From Leptospira perdikensis (GTDB lineage: Bacteria; Spirochaetota; Leptospiria; Leptospirales; Leptospiraceae), in contig NZ_RQGA01000014.1 of assembly GCF_004769575.1 (NCBI RefSeq), forward strand, positions 372,001-436,000: a DNA stretch of 64,000 nt, in the 5' to 3' direction. This document shows positions 9,965-17,818 of the stretch, in pieces. Every line of letters starts with the position of its first letter. The first letter of the stretch is position 1. The position numbers and the translations under genes are program-made. The notes under the pieces were generated by a model. It had not been told where the DNA came from. It saw only the letters and a program-made list of their open reading frames with translations, and made no database searches.

Positions 9965-10978
9965 TTATCCTTCCAAATATCCTAAAGTTAACAGGGCTTC
10001 TTCAATTTCAGTCACTGTTACCGTCGCAGCACCTAACTTTCCAACAACGATACCTGCACTGACATTAGAAATAAGAGCTGCATCGGCAATGGCCATTCCC
10101 GTAGCAACAAAAGCAGTATAAGTAGTAATGACCGTATCTCCCGCTCCCGTCACATCAAATACCTCTTTGGCAACGGTCGGAATGTGATAAAAGGAATCAG
10201 TTTTCCTTTCATAAATGGACATTCCTTTTTCCCCGCGTGTGATCATCATAGCATCTGGAGTGAGTGTGGTTGTTATTTCACGACAAGCAGTTTCAATTTC
10301 TGAATCGGTCATCAGTTTTCTACCAAGAGCTTTTCCTGCTTCGTGGTGGTTCGGGGTCATAATATGAATATTTTTATATAAGAAAAAATGGCTTACTTGT
10401 GGATCGACTGTAACAATTTTATTCTCTCGGTTACAAATCGCAATCACTGATTGAATGAGTGAAGGGGTTAAATACCCTTTGTCGTAATCGGAGAGGATCA
10501 CTGCCGAACATTCTTTTAATTTATTTTCAAATTGGGTGAGTATGGATTTTTCCTCTTCCGTTGTGAGGGGTACCACTTCTTCTCTATCCACTCGACAGAT
10601 CTGTTGATGAGTGGCAATGATTCTTGTTTTTAGAATGGTAGGAAGGGTTTCTGATTTTAATAAAACCAAATCTTTAGGAGTTACAGAATTCCCTAGAAGA
10701 AGGCCTTCTAAAGAATCCCCTGCTTTGTCTTTTCCGATCCTTCCAAATACCACTCCTGATACACCAATGGCAGAAAGATTCTGGACCACATTACCCGATC
10801 CACCTAAGGATTGTTTTTCGTTCCGAACCCAAACCACAGGAACGGGCGCTTCGGGAGAAATCCTTTCCACCGAGCCAATCAGATATTCATCTAAAATCAA
10901 ATCTCCGATCACAAGCACTTTGATTTTGCCTAAATCCTCGAAAGATTTATGAAGTGAAGTTTTCTTTATTTTCAACAA
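9965..10978 (-). CDS. hldA: D-glycero-beta-D-manno-heptose-7-phosphate kinase
   Basis: A 337-residue PfkB-family sugar kinase matching the N-terminal half of HldE (rfaE1). Visible motifs are the substrate-binding LGGSGNVVQNLSAIG near residue 57 and the anion-hole/catalytic EVFDVTGAGDTV near residue 270. It phosphorylates heptose-7-phosphate at C1. The start is one of two consecutive TTG codons (10978 or 10975), with AAGGA seven to eight bases upstream. It is the first gene of the long minus-strand LPS run and diverges from the Lon-domain gene across 54 bases. Confidence 0.92.
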   Translation of the reverse strand: MLKIKKTSLHKSFEDLGKIKVLVIGDLILDEYLIGSVERISPEAPVPVVWVRNEKQSLGGSGNVVQNLSAIGVSGVVFGRIGKDKAGDSLEGLLLGNSVTPKDLVLLKSETLPTILKTRIIATHQQICRVDREEVVPLTTEEEKSILTQFENKLKECSAVILSDYDKGYLTPSLIQSVIAICNRENKIVTVDPQVSHFFLYKNIHIMTPNHHEAGKALGRKLMTDSEIETACREITTTLTPDAMMITRGEKGMSIYERKTDSFYHIPTVAKEVFDVTGAGDTVITTYTAFVATGMAIADAALISNVSAGIVVGKLGAATVTVTEIEEALLTLGYLEG

Positions 10979-11032
10979 AGCCAGATCCTTGAATTGGTTT
11001 ACAACTAAACAGAGAATCTAAAACCTTTCTCT

Positions 11033-11641
11033 GTGTCAACCTTCCCCTTACCTCTCTTTCCGCTACCGGATGTATTTCTGTTTCCGGGAATGTTTCTGCC
11101 CCTCCATATCTTTGAACCAAGATATCGGATGATGTTGGATTTTTGTATGGAAAACGGCGGAGAACTCGGAATGGCACCTTATCCTAAAAATTGGGTCGGG
11201 CTTGGTTTGCCCCCCATTCCGGAAGTGGTGGGTTATGGGCATATCATTCAAAAAGAGTCCTTACCCGATGGCAGATCCAATATCATTTTAGAAGGTATTG
11301 GAACAGCAGAAATTGTGAGTTTGGACTCCACGGAACCTTTTTATATTGCTCAGATCGTTCGCAGAGAACACGAACGAAACAAAAACGTCTCCATGGATTT
11401 AAAAGAAAAAATTGAAGAACTACTGGTTCTCACCAAACGAATCTTACTTGCTGAAGGCGCAGAAGAAGACCTAATTCTCAAAATGAACCAAATTTTGGTT
11501 CACCCTTATCCCGTTGATTTTATTGCTTCCCTGATTTATTTCGACTTCAAAACCAAACAAACAATTTTAGAAACCACTCATTTAGAAACCAAAGCCGACC
11601 TTTTGAAAACAGTCTTACTCGGTCTCAATTTGAGTGAGTAG
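11033..11641 (+). CDS. Lon N-terminal (substrate-binding) domain protein
   Basis: A 202-residue stand-alone LON substrate-binding domain. It opens with FPLPLFPLPDVFLFPGMFLPLHIFEPRYR, the hallmark of the family, but has no ATPase or protease domain. Such proteins are widespread; their function is not established, though a role in substrate recognition or protein quality control is often assumed. The start is GTG at 11033 with no strong ribosome site. Its 3' end overlaps the convergent gene at 11625 by 17 bases. Confidence 0.85.
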   Translation: MSTFPLPLFPLPDVFLFPGMFLPLHIFEPRYRMMLDFCMENGGELGMAPYPKNWVGLGLPPIPEVVGYGHIIQKESLPDGRSNIILEGIGTAEIVSLDSTEPFYIAQIVRREHERNKNVSMDLKEKIEELLVLTKRILLAEGAEEDLILKMNQILVHPYPVDFIASLIYFDFKTKQTILETTHLETKADLLKTVLLGLNLSE

Positions 11642-12296
11642 AAGGTTTTGCTTTTAACTCAGCCACTAAAAATAAAAACTCAGGTAAATCCGTAGGTGTT
11701 TCACGAAAAAATACTCTTGGGTTGGTTTCTTTTGAATTCAAATACAAATAACTCGAATTTTCCTTTCGAATGTATGCTCTTTCCAAATAATGATTGGTCT
11801 GAGAATAATGCAAAAAATCTTTCATCAGATCACTGATTGCTACATCGCCATCACTTTGTTTATTTGTGGCAGAAAAAAATACAGAAGTTGTTTCCTTATC
11901 TTGTTTTTCCCAATGGAATTCAGTAGCCCAGTGCCCTTTACCACCAAACTCAGTGATAGGTGGTGTCGTATCTGTCACCAGATTGGGAATAAAATCCAAA
12001 GATTCCCAAGAAACCCCTTTGCCTAAAAAGTTTACCTTGGCAAGGTAAGATTTCCAATGTTTAGAAAGTCCTTTCACTTGGAGTTTTGGTAGAGACAAAC
12101 TTTCCCGTAAAAAACCTCTTAAGGTCAAAAATCCTAAAAAACCTAAATGCACCTGCGAAACCGATTGGAAGTCCCAGACTTCTTCTTGTTTCAGGTGCGA
12201 TAAAAACAAGGAATCCATCGCATAAAAGTCCTGGTGTTGGTAGGGGTAAAAAACGCCTGTAGATGAGGAAACTAAAGATCCGTCCGATCGATTCAC
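11625..12296 (-). CDS. Conserved-looking protein of unknown function
   Basis: About 223 residues. I do not recognise a family. It is rich in aromatic residues (FYPYQHQDFYAMD near the start) and has no signal peptide or membrane segment. The frame is open from about 12350 with no ATG near the N-terminus. GTG at 12296 is the first usual start codon, yet the 18 codons before it also read like protein (SPSVDTFIV), so the true start could be a rare codon upstream. It lies just after a strong terminator for the acyl-CoA synthetase gene and overlaps the convergent Lon-domain gene by 17 bases. Confidence 0.6.
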   Translation of the reverse strand: MNRSDGSLVSSSTGVFYPYQHQDFYAMDSLFLSHLKQEEVWDFQSVSQVHLGFLGFLTLRGFLRESLSLPKLQVKGLSKHWKSYLAKVNFLGKGVSWESLDFIPNLVTDTTPPITEFGGKGHWATEFHWEKQDKETTSVFFSATNKQSDGDVAISDLMKDFLHYSQTNHYLERAYIRKENSSYLYLNSKETNPRVFFRETPTDLPEFLFLVAELKAKPSTHSN

Positions 12297-12332
12297 AATA
12301 AAAGTATCGACGGAAGGAGAAAAATGGAAGAG

Positions 12333-12359
12333 TAAAAACCGCCCACACTAGCAGGCGGT
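12333..12359 (-). terminator. Rho-independent terminator after the acyl-CoA synthetase gene
   Basis: On the minus strand a 6-bp stem ACCGCC/GGCGGT with a 10-base loop is followed by five T. It starts about 20 bases after the stop codon of the gene ending at 12378. Confidence 0.85.
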
Positions 12360-12377
12360 AGAGAAAATTAAATTCCC

Positions 12378-14312
12378 TTAATCAGCAGCATACAAAGTTG
12401 TGATTTTATCTTTGTATTTTTCAGTGATCAAGTGGCGTTTCATTTTGAACAGGTTTGTCAATTCATCACCCACTTCAAATGGTTTGGTAATGAGGATGAA
12501 CGGAGTCACTTGTTCAAAAGACTTAAATCCAGTTTTGGTATTGTTTAGGGCCTTAATTTCTTTTTTATAGAAATCGAGAACTTTTGGATGATCGATCAGT
12601 TTCTGTTTGTCTGTCTCAGAAACTCCGTTTTCCTTCGCCCACTCGCTCAATTTGTCAAAATCTGGAACAACAAGGGCACCCAAATTCTTTTGGTCTTGGC
12701 CAATCACCATAACTTGCGCAATGAAAGGAGATTCCGTTAGTTTGTCTTCGATCGGAACCGGCTCAACGTTTTCACCACCAAGGAGAACCACAGTATCTTT
12801 CGCACGACCAGTGATGGTAAGGGTTTTTTTGAAATTGAACATTCCAATATCTCCCGTATCCATCCAACCGTCTTTCAGAACTTTTGCAGTGGTTTCTGGA
12901 TTTTTATAATATCCTTTCATCACTTGGGGTCCACGAATATGAATGACTCCACGAGCTCCGTATTTTCCAGAGATTAGTTTTTGGTTGGCATCTACATGAG
13001 TCAGAACCTTTCCCAAATCATCCCGAATTTGTACGGAAGTTTCCGGAGTGATCATACCCACAGAACCTTGGACTAACTTTTTGAAAGTGCGAACAGAAAT
13101 GACCGGAGATGTTTCCGTCATTCCATAACCTTCCAATACGTTGATACCGATATCATTGAAAAATGCATCCACATGTCTTTGTAGAGCACCACCACCGGAA
13201 ACAGAAGCTTTTAGTTCCCCACCAGTCGCTTCTCTAATTTTAGAGAGTACAACCAAATCGAGTAAGAAGTATGGAATGGCTAAAACAATTGCAACAACCA
13301 GATAGTAGAATCCTCTAAAAAGAGAAACAATAGGGTTTCTTCCTACATAATCTACTTGGTTTCCTTTCAAAAACCTTGTGGCTGCATTAAAATGTTTGGA
13401 GAAAAAATAAGCCATGTTAAACAAACCACGACGGATCGCAGGAGTTTGTTTTGGATCATTGATTCTTGTATAGATTCCGTTATAAATACTTTCCCAAAGT
13501 CTAGGTGCTGAGGCCATAAAAGTCGGTTTTGACTTTTTCATGTCATCACGAAGGTCACGAACATTGGTATAGTAAGTTGCACAACCGGCAGCAATTGCTA
13601 AGTATTCAAATACTCTTTCAAATACGTGCCAAACAGGAAGGATAGACAACATCCTTTCGTCTTTTTTAATTTCGATCATACTGTTTAGAATGACAGAGGT
13701 TTGGTGGATCATGTTGCTGTGTTTCAACATCACACCTTTAGGCATTCCAGTTGTTCCAGATGTGTAAATGATTGTAAAAAGATCATCAGGAGCAATTGCT
13801 TTCATTCGCTCTTCTGCTTTTTTAGAACCCTTTGAACGAAGTTCCTTACCTTTTTCAATTAGATCATACAACTTTAGCACACCAGTTGCTGTGGATTTTT
13901 TATCCATAACAATTAGGGTCTTTGCATATTCTAATTGAGAGCGATTCTTTTGGAACTTCTCTAACATTTTGTCATTTTCTAAGAAAACAACTTTTGCTTC
14001 GCAATGATTTAGAATATAAGCAATTTCTGAATCGGTAATGTCTGTTCCTCTCGGAACATCACAAGCACCAGACATGAGAATTCCGTAATCGGAAACAATC
14101 CACTCCAATCGGTTATCTGCAAGCAAGGCAACATTCTCTTTCGCAGAGACACCCAAATCAATGAGAGCTTCAGCTAAGTTGATACCAAGATCATATACTT
14201 CTTGAAAAGTTACGGGTTTATAGGACTTAGATTCGTCCTTACTAACGAACGCGGGGCGGTTCCCAAATTTTTCAGCACTCTGCTGGAAGAGTTCGGGCAA
14301 ATTGGCTGGCAT
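12378..14312 (-). CDS. Long-chain fatty acid-CoA ligase (AMP-forming)
   Basis: 644 residues of the ANL superfamily. The ATP-binding motif [13 protein letters not shown] is near residue 188, [12 protein letters not shown] near residue 390 and the hinge/core [10 protein letters not shown] near residue 482. The length and the hydrophobic stretch near residues 330-350 match FadD/FAA-type enzymes that activate long-chain fatty acids for lipid synthesis or beta-oxidation. Leptospira use long-chain fatty acids as main carbon source, so this is likely central. ATG at 14312 has AAGGAG seven bases upstream. Its own terminator follows. Exact chain-length specificity cannot be read. Confidence 0.9.
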   Translation of the reverse strand: MPANLPELFQQSAEKFGNRPAFVSKDESKSYKPVTFQEVYDLGINLAEALIDLGVSAKENVALLADNRLEWIVSDYGILMSGACDVPRGTDITDSEIAYILNHCEAKVVFLENDKMLEKFQKNRSQLEYAKTLIVMDKKSTATGVLKLYDLIEKGKELRSKGSKKAEERMKAIAPDDLFTIIYTSGTTGMPKGVMLKHSNMIHQTSVILNSMIEIKKDERMLSILPVWHVFERVFEYLAIAAGCATYYTNVRDLRDDMKKSKPTFMASAPRLWESIYNGIYTRINDPKQTPAIRRGLFNMAYFFSKHFNAATRFLKGNQVDYVGRNPIVSLFRGFYYLVVAIVLAIPYFLLDLVVLSKIREATGGELKASVSGGGALQRHVDAFFNDIGINVLEGYGMTETSPVISVRTFKKLVQGSVGMITPETSVQIRDDLGKVLTHVDANQKLISGKYGARGVIHIRGPQVMKGYYKNPETTAKVLKDGWMDTGDIGMFNFKKTLTITGRAKDTVVLLGGENVEPVPIEDKLTESPFIAQVMVIGQDQKNLGALVVPDFDKLSEWAKENGVSETDKQKLIDHPKVLDFYKKEIKALNNTKTGFKSFEQVTPFILITKPFEVGDELTNLFKMKRHLITEKYKDKITTLYAAD

Positions 14313-14447
14313 TATTCTGACTCCTTTCTCAAAAGAAAACGTAAAAAGGTATCTTTAAGGGACTTTTTAAACGAACATGAGTCAAGACATTTTCAATCTT
14401 GTCATTGAAATCAAGGGAAAATCAAAATGTTGTTTCGCATTGCACAA

Positions 14448-14981
14448 TTATGGCAGATCCGACGCCGCCCATACATGAGAGCGAATGATTAGACCTGAAA
14501 GTTCGGCCTCACTAAGTCCATACTGACGGTACACGATCTTACCAGACCGATCAAATACAAGCAGGCATGGAATTCCCTCTACTTGATAAAAATCTGTCAT
14601 TTTCCAGTCTTTATCCAGTAAGGTGGGATAGTTCATTTTTAATCGTTCCATATCTTTTTTGATTTTTTCCATGGGTTCCGTTGTATCTGTATTGATCCCA
14701 CGAAATACAAAATCCTTTTCGGAAACAGAGGCTTTCCACTGGTTAATGGTAGGAACGGCTTTTGCACAAGGTTCACACCATGTAGCCCAAAAATCGAGGA
14801 CAACCACCTTTCCCTTAAAATCTTCCAATATTTCTTTTCCACCAGTTAGGTTCGGGAGAGGTTCCGAATAAAAATCACTGACAGTCCCTTGCGGTTTACA
14901 AAAAAAGAGAGATAGGATACAGATCAGATAAAATCTGGATGTATGGCTGAAAAAAGCCTTGGTCATCATATTTGAATTCAT
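14448..14981 (-). CDS. TlpA-like thioredoxin-fold lipoprotein
   Basis: 177 residues. A hydrophobic leader ends in LSLFFCKP, a likely lipobox, so the protein is probably anchored on the periplasmic side. The thioredoxin domain carries VVLDFWATWCEPC (redox Cys pair) and the cis-Pro region VEGIPCLLVFD. An extra Cys follows the cis-Pro. Family members reduce periplasmic disulfides or serve cytochrome maturation; the partner is unknown here. ATG codons at 14981, 14969 and 14966 are possible starts. The first overlaps the divergent neighbour by 10 bases. Confidence 0.85.
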   Translation of the reverse strand: MNSNMMTKAFFSHTSRFYLICILSLFFCKPQGTVSDFYSEPLPNLTGGKEILEDFKGKVVVLDFWATWCEPCAKAVPTINQWKASVSEKDFVFRGINTDTTEPMEKIKKDMERLKMNYPTLLDKDWKMTDFYQVEGIPCLLVFDRSGKIVYRQYGLSEAELSGLIIRSHVWAASDLP

Positions 14982-15367
14982 TGATTTATAATTACTTCTC
15001 CAATTTAGACGAATGGAATGCTTATGTAAAGGGAAACTGGAGCGGAAAAGGAATTTCTATGATTCCTTCCACAGTCCAACCCTATGAAACGGGAGACGAA
15101 ACAACTGTTATATGGAAGGCGCACCAAAAAGAAATCAAGTCCCATTTCAAACGGGGAAAATCGGATTTTTCTTTGGTTTGGATTCTGGAAGGGCCAGTGC
15201 TTTGTGACAGAATCAAACTCGTTGCCCAAAGTGCAGATTGGGAGTGTGAAATCCAAGCCATGACAAACGATCGTTTTCACCTACATGTCCTTCCCAAGTC
15301 GGACAAATCCAAAATTCTATATTCTGGGGTTGTTACGAAAAAAAAGGGGCTATTCTCCTTCCTCTAA
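14972..15367 (+). CDS. Small protein of unknown function
   Basis: 131 residues, no signal peptide, no membrane segment, no recognised motif. It is rich in Trp and charged residues (DEWNAYVKGNWSGKG, DFSLVWILEGP). The start is TTG at 14972 or 14981. The 5' end overlaps the divergent TlpA-like gene and the 3' end overlaps the convergent glycosyltransferase gene by 18 bases, leaving no room for separate control regions. Codon use looks like its neighbours, so I take it as a real gene. Confidence 0.6.
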   Translation: MNSLIYNYFSNLDEWNAYVKGNWSGKGISMIPSTVQPYETGDETTVIWKAHQKEIKSHFKRGKSDFSLVWILEGPVLCDRIKLVAQSADWECEIQAMTNDRFHLHVLPKSDKSKILYSGVVTKKKGLFSFL

Positions 15368-16489
15368 TACTTTTCGAAATACATCCTCAGTAATTTTTGC
15401 TGCGTTTTCCCAAGTAAAATTTTCAATAGATACATTAGGTGGCGTTGGATTCTCATAGAACTTTTTGATTGTCCCAGCCCAAAGTTTTGCATCTTCTTTT
15501 GTTTGATACGGAAGATAAGTCACTCCTTGTTTGCCAATTTCATGGAAGGTGGGAATGTCGGAAACCACACAGTTCAAATCATGAAAGAGAGCCTCAACCA
15601 TAGGAATTCCAAATCCTTCATATTTACTCGCAAAAACAAACAGGCCGGCTCTTTTGTAGAGATGTTGTAATTCAGAATCAGAAACAGAATCCAATATATG
15701 GATGTCTTTGTATAAACTACGTTCTTGTAATAATTCTTCGATAAATTCTGGTGATTCCCAACCTATTTTTCCTACAATCACCCAAGGTCTATAATGATGG
15801 GGATCCAGTTTACGATACTCACGAAATACCTCGAGTAAAAATGGATAGTTCTTTCTTGGTTCAATCGTGGATACAGATAAAAGATAATCAGTGCCTAAGT
15901 CTTTCACTCGGTTAGAAGGTTTTGCATCCAAAAGATTTTTCATCTCAATGGAATTTACACCCGGATAAGAAACTCCCGTTTGGTCCGCGGGATATCCAAA
16001 TTTATGACACATATCGTCGCTTGTTTGTTTGGATATAGAAAGGATAAAACTCGATCGCCTAACAGAGTAACTTTGAAACAATCTCTGTTGAACTTTGGCA
16101 ATCCAACGCATGGTTTCAGGATACAAATACAAAACCAAATCACAATAAGTAAGAACAGCTCGTAAACTTCTTGGTAAAAACGGAGGTAATACTTGTTGGG
16201 ATCCCCAAAACAAATCCAATCGGTGTTTGAGTAAATAAAATGGAACAAAAAGATTGTAATACAATCCCCCTTTCCATTTAAATAATCCGCCTCCGCCAAC
16301 CCAAGTGACATTCGGTAAATCTAAAACAGCTTTATGATCATCATGGATACGTAAATGGGAAAATAAAAAGAAATCGTATTCTTCCTTATGCGGAAATGCC
16401 TTTAAGGTTTCAGCAATCAGTCTTCCCACTCCAGAAACCCTTGTAGACAAAGGTCTGGCATCGAGTCCAATCCGTTTGGTTTTTACCAT
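15350..16489 (-). CDS. Glycosyltransferase, GT4 (group 1) family
   Basis: 379 residues with a two-domain GT-B layout. The N-terminal motif is LDARPLSTRVSGVGR. The C-terminal nucleotide-sugar motifs are LSVSTIEPRKNYPFLLEVF near residue 203 and FASKYEGFGIPMVEALFHD near residue 310, with the conserved E-x7-E pattern. Such enzymes transfer hexoses (often mannose) from nucleotide sugars onto lipid or LPS acceptors. It overlaps the end of the phosphatase gene upstream by 7 bases, so they are co-translated. Acceptor and sugar cannot be read. Confidence 0.88.
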   Translation of the reverse strand: MVKTKRIGLDARPLSTRVSGVGRLIAETLKAFPHKEEYDFFLFSHLRIHDDHKAVLDLPNVTWVGGGGLFKWKGGLYYNLFVPFYLLKHRLDLFWGSQQVLPPFLPRSLRAVLTYCDLVLYLYPETMRWIAKVQQRLFQSYSVRRSSFILSISKQTSDDMCHKFGYPADQTGVSYPGVNSIEMKNLLDAKPSNRVKDLGTDYLLSVSTIEPRKNYPFLLEVFREYRKLDPHHYRPWVIVGKIGWESPEFIEELLQERSLYKDIHILDSVSDSELQHLYKRAGLFVFASKYEGFGIPMVEALFHDLNCVVSDIPTFHEIGKQGVTYLPYQTKEDAKLWAGTIKKFYENPTPPNVSIENFTWENAAKITEDVFRKVLEEGE

Positions 16490-17352
16490 CGTTCCTTTAC
16501 CTTAAGTGATAATTGGTGGAAGTCTATTTTGGATTCTAAATATTGCACAGCAGTTTTTTTACCTGCTACCAAACCAAAGGAAAGTGTTTGTGCTTGGTTG
16601 AATTGATACCCTTTGTCTTTTAAAGGAAAACAAGTGAAGTTTTCTTCATCCAATAGGGCAATACCCCCACAGATATCCCATTCATTTTTGGGTTTTAAGG
16701 AAACAATGAGGTCGATAAACCCTGCAGATAAAAGTCCCAGTTTATAGGCAATACTACCCATCGAACGAATCTCAAAGTCATCATGCCAAAAGGAATCAGA
16801 AAAAAGTCCCTCTTTCATTTCAGATAATGAAACAAGAAGGATGGGTTTTTTTGCAACAGGTTTTGATTCCTCTAACGGGTGTAATATGGATCCACTTTCA
16901 ACAAGTAGGATTCTAAAGTTTTCTTCTGTAGCAAAAGGAGGATGAACTTTGGCAAAAAAAGTATTTCGATTTTTGGAAAAAAACTCACCAGTAGCAGGAT
17001 TAAATATCACCCCCCAAATGGCTTCCCCATTTCGCACAAGACCCAAACTCAGCGCAAACTGATCGTTTTTTTTAACAAATTCGCGAGTACCATCAATGGG
17101 ATCTAAAATCCAAACCCATTCTTTATCCAAACGGGTGTTAGTATCTAATTTTTCTTCAGACAAAAAACCATGAGAAGGAAATCTATTTGATATTTTTTCA
17201 AAAAGAAACTCACTGGCAAACAAATCCGCTTCTGTGACAGGATCGTTCCCACCCTTGTCACGAATCTGAAAGTCCGATTTATAAATGGAAAGGATCGAAT
17301 CCCCAACAGATAATACCCAACGCCAAACTTCCCTAAAATCGTTTTCTTCCAT
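16483..17352 (-). CDS. Inositol monophosphatase family protein (CysQ-like)
   Basis: 289 residues. It has the metal-binding signature WVWILDPIDGTREFV near residue 80 and a second metal motif NEWDICGGIALLDE near residue 222. The DPIDGT-EF form is that of 3'(2'),5'-bisphosphate nucleotidases (CysQ) more than of plain inositol monophosphatases. CysQ would clear PAP made during sulfate assimilation. Overlap with a glycosyltransferase gene leaves a sugar- or inositol-phosphate role open. Confidence 0.82.
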   Translation of the reverse strand: MEENDFREVWRWVLSVGDSILSIYKSDFQIRDKGGNDPVTEADLFASEFLFEKISNRFPSHGFLSEEKLDTNTRLDKEWVWILDPIDGTREFVKKNDQFALSLGLVRNGEAIWGVIFNPATGEFFSKNRNTFFAKVHPPFATEENFRILLVESGSILHPLEESKPVAKKPILLVSLSEMKEGLFSDSFWHDDFEIRSMGSIAYKLGLLSAGFIDLIVSLKPKNEWDICGGIALLDEENFTCFPLKDKGYQFNQAQTLSFGLVAGKKTAVQYLESKIDFHQLSLKVKERW

Positions 17353-17371
17353 TCCGTCCTTATTGGAAAAT

Positions 17372-17800
17372 CTAATTCTTTTTTTCTTCTTTGTGTGCGT
17401 TCGACCCGAGGTCTAAACCTTCCGGTTTCTCTAAAACAATTTCTTCTGAGGGAGAAGTCACGTAAGTCTCTGGATCTACAGGAAATTGGTATTGAAAATA
17501 ATAGTTCTTATACTTCACAAAAAAGGTATTGGTACCTTCCGGACGTTCTGTTTGTAAATCCTGAAATTTTAGGTCTTTTAAATCTCTTTTGGGATTGGCG
17601 AGTCGTTTTGATAATGTACTACGAACTGAACTTACCAGATTGGTTTCAAAATTCTTTTTTTTCTGTTCTTCAGTAATTTTTGGATTTCTAAGATAATCAT
17701 CTAGTTTTGTAAACTCTTCCGCCAAACCAGAGTTTTGCTCCGAGTAAACAAATGTTACCGGAAATAATACAATAATACATAAAGTCCAAATTCGTTTCAT
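17372..17800 (-). CDS. Small exported protein of unknown function
   Basis: 142 residues with a signal peptide (IWTLCIIVLFPVTFVYSEQ) and a mature part rich in Lys, Glu and Asp. No known domain is seen. It sits 18 bases after the helicase gene and 19 bases before the phosphatase gene, probably in the same transcript. Confidence 0.7.
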   Translation of the reverse strand: MKRIWTLCIIVLFPVTFVYSEQNSGLAEEFTKLDDYLRNPKITEEQKKKNFETNLVSSVRSTLSKRLANPKRDLKDLKFQDLQTERPEGTNTFFVKYKNYYFQYQFPVDPETYVTSPSEEIVLEKPEGLDLGSNAHKEEKKN

Positions 17801-17818
17801 CGCCGTTCCTCTTCTAGT

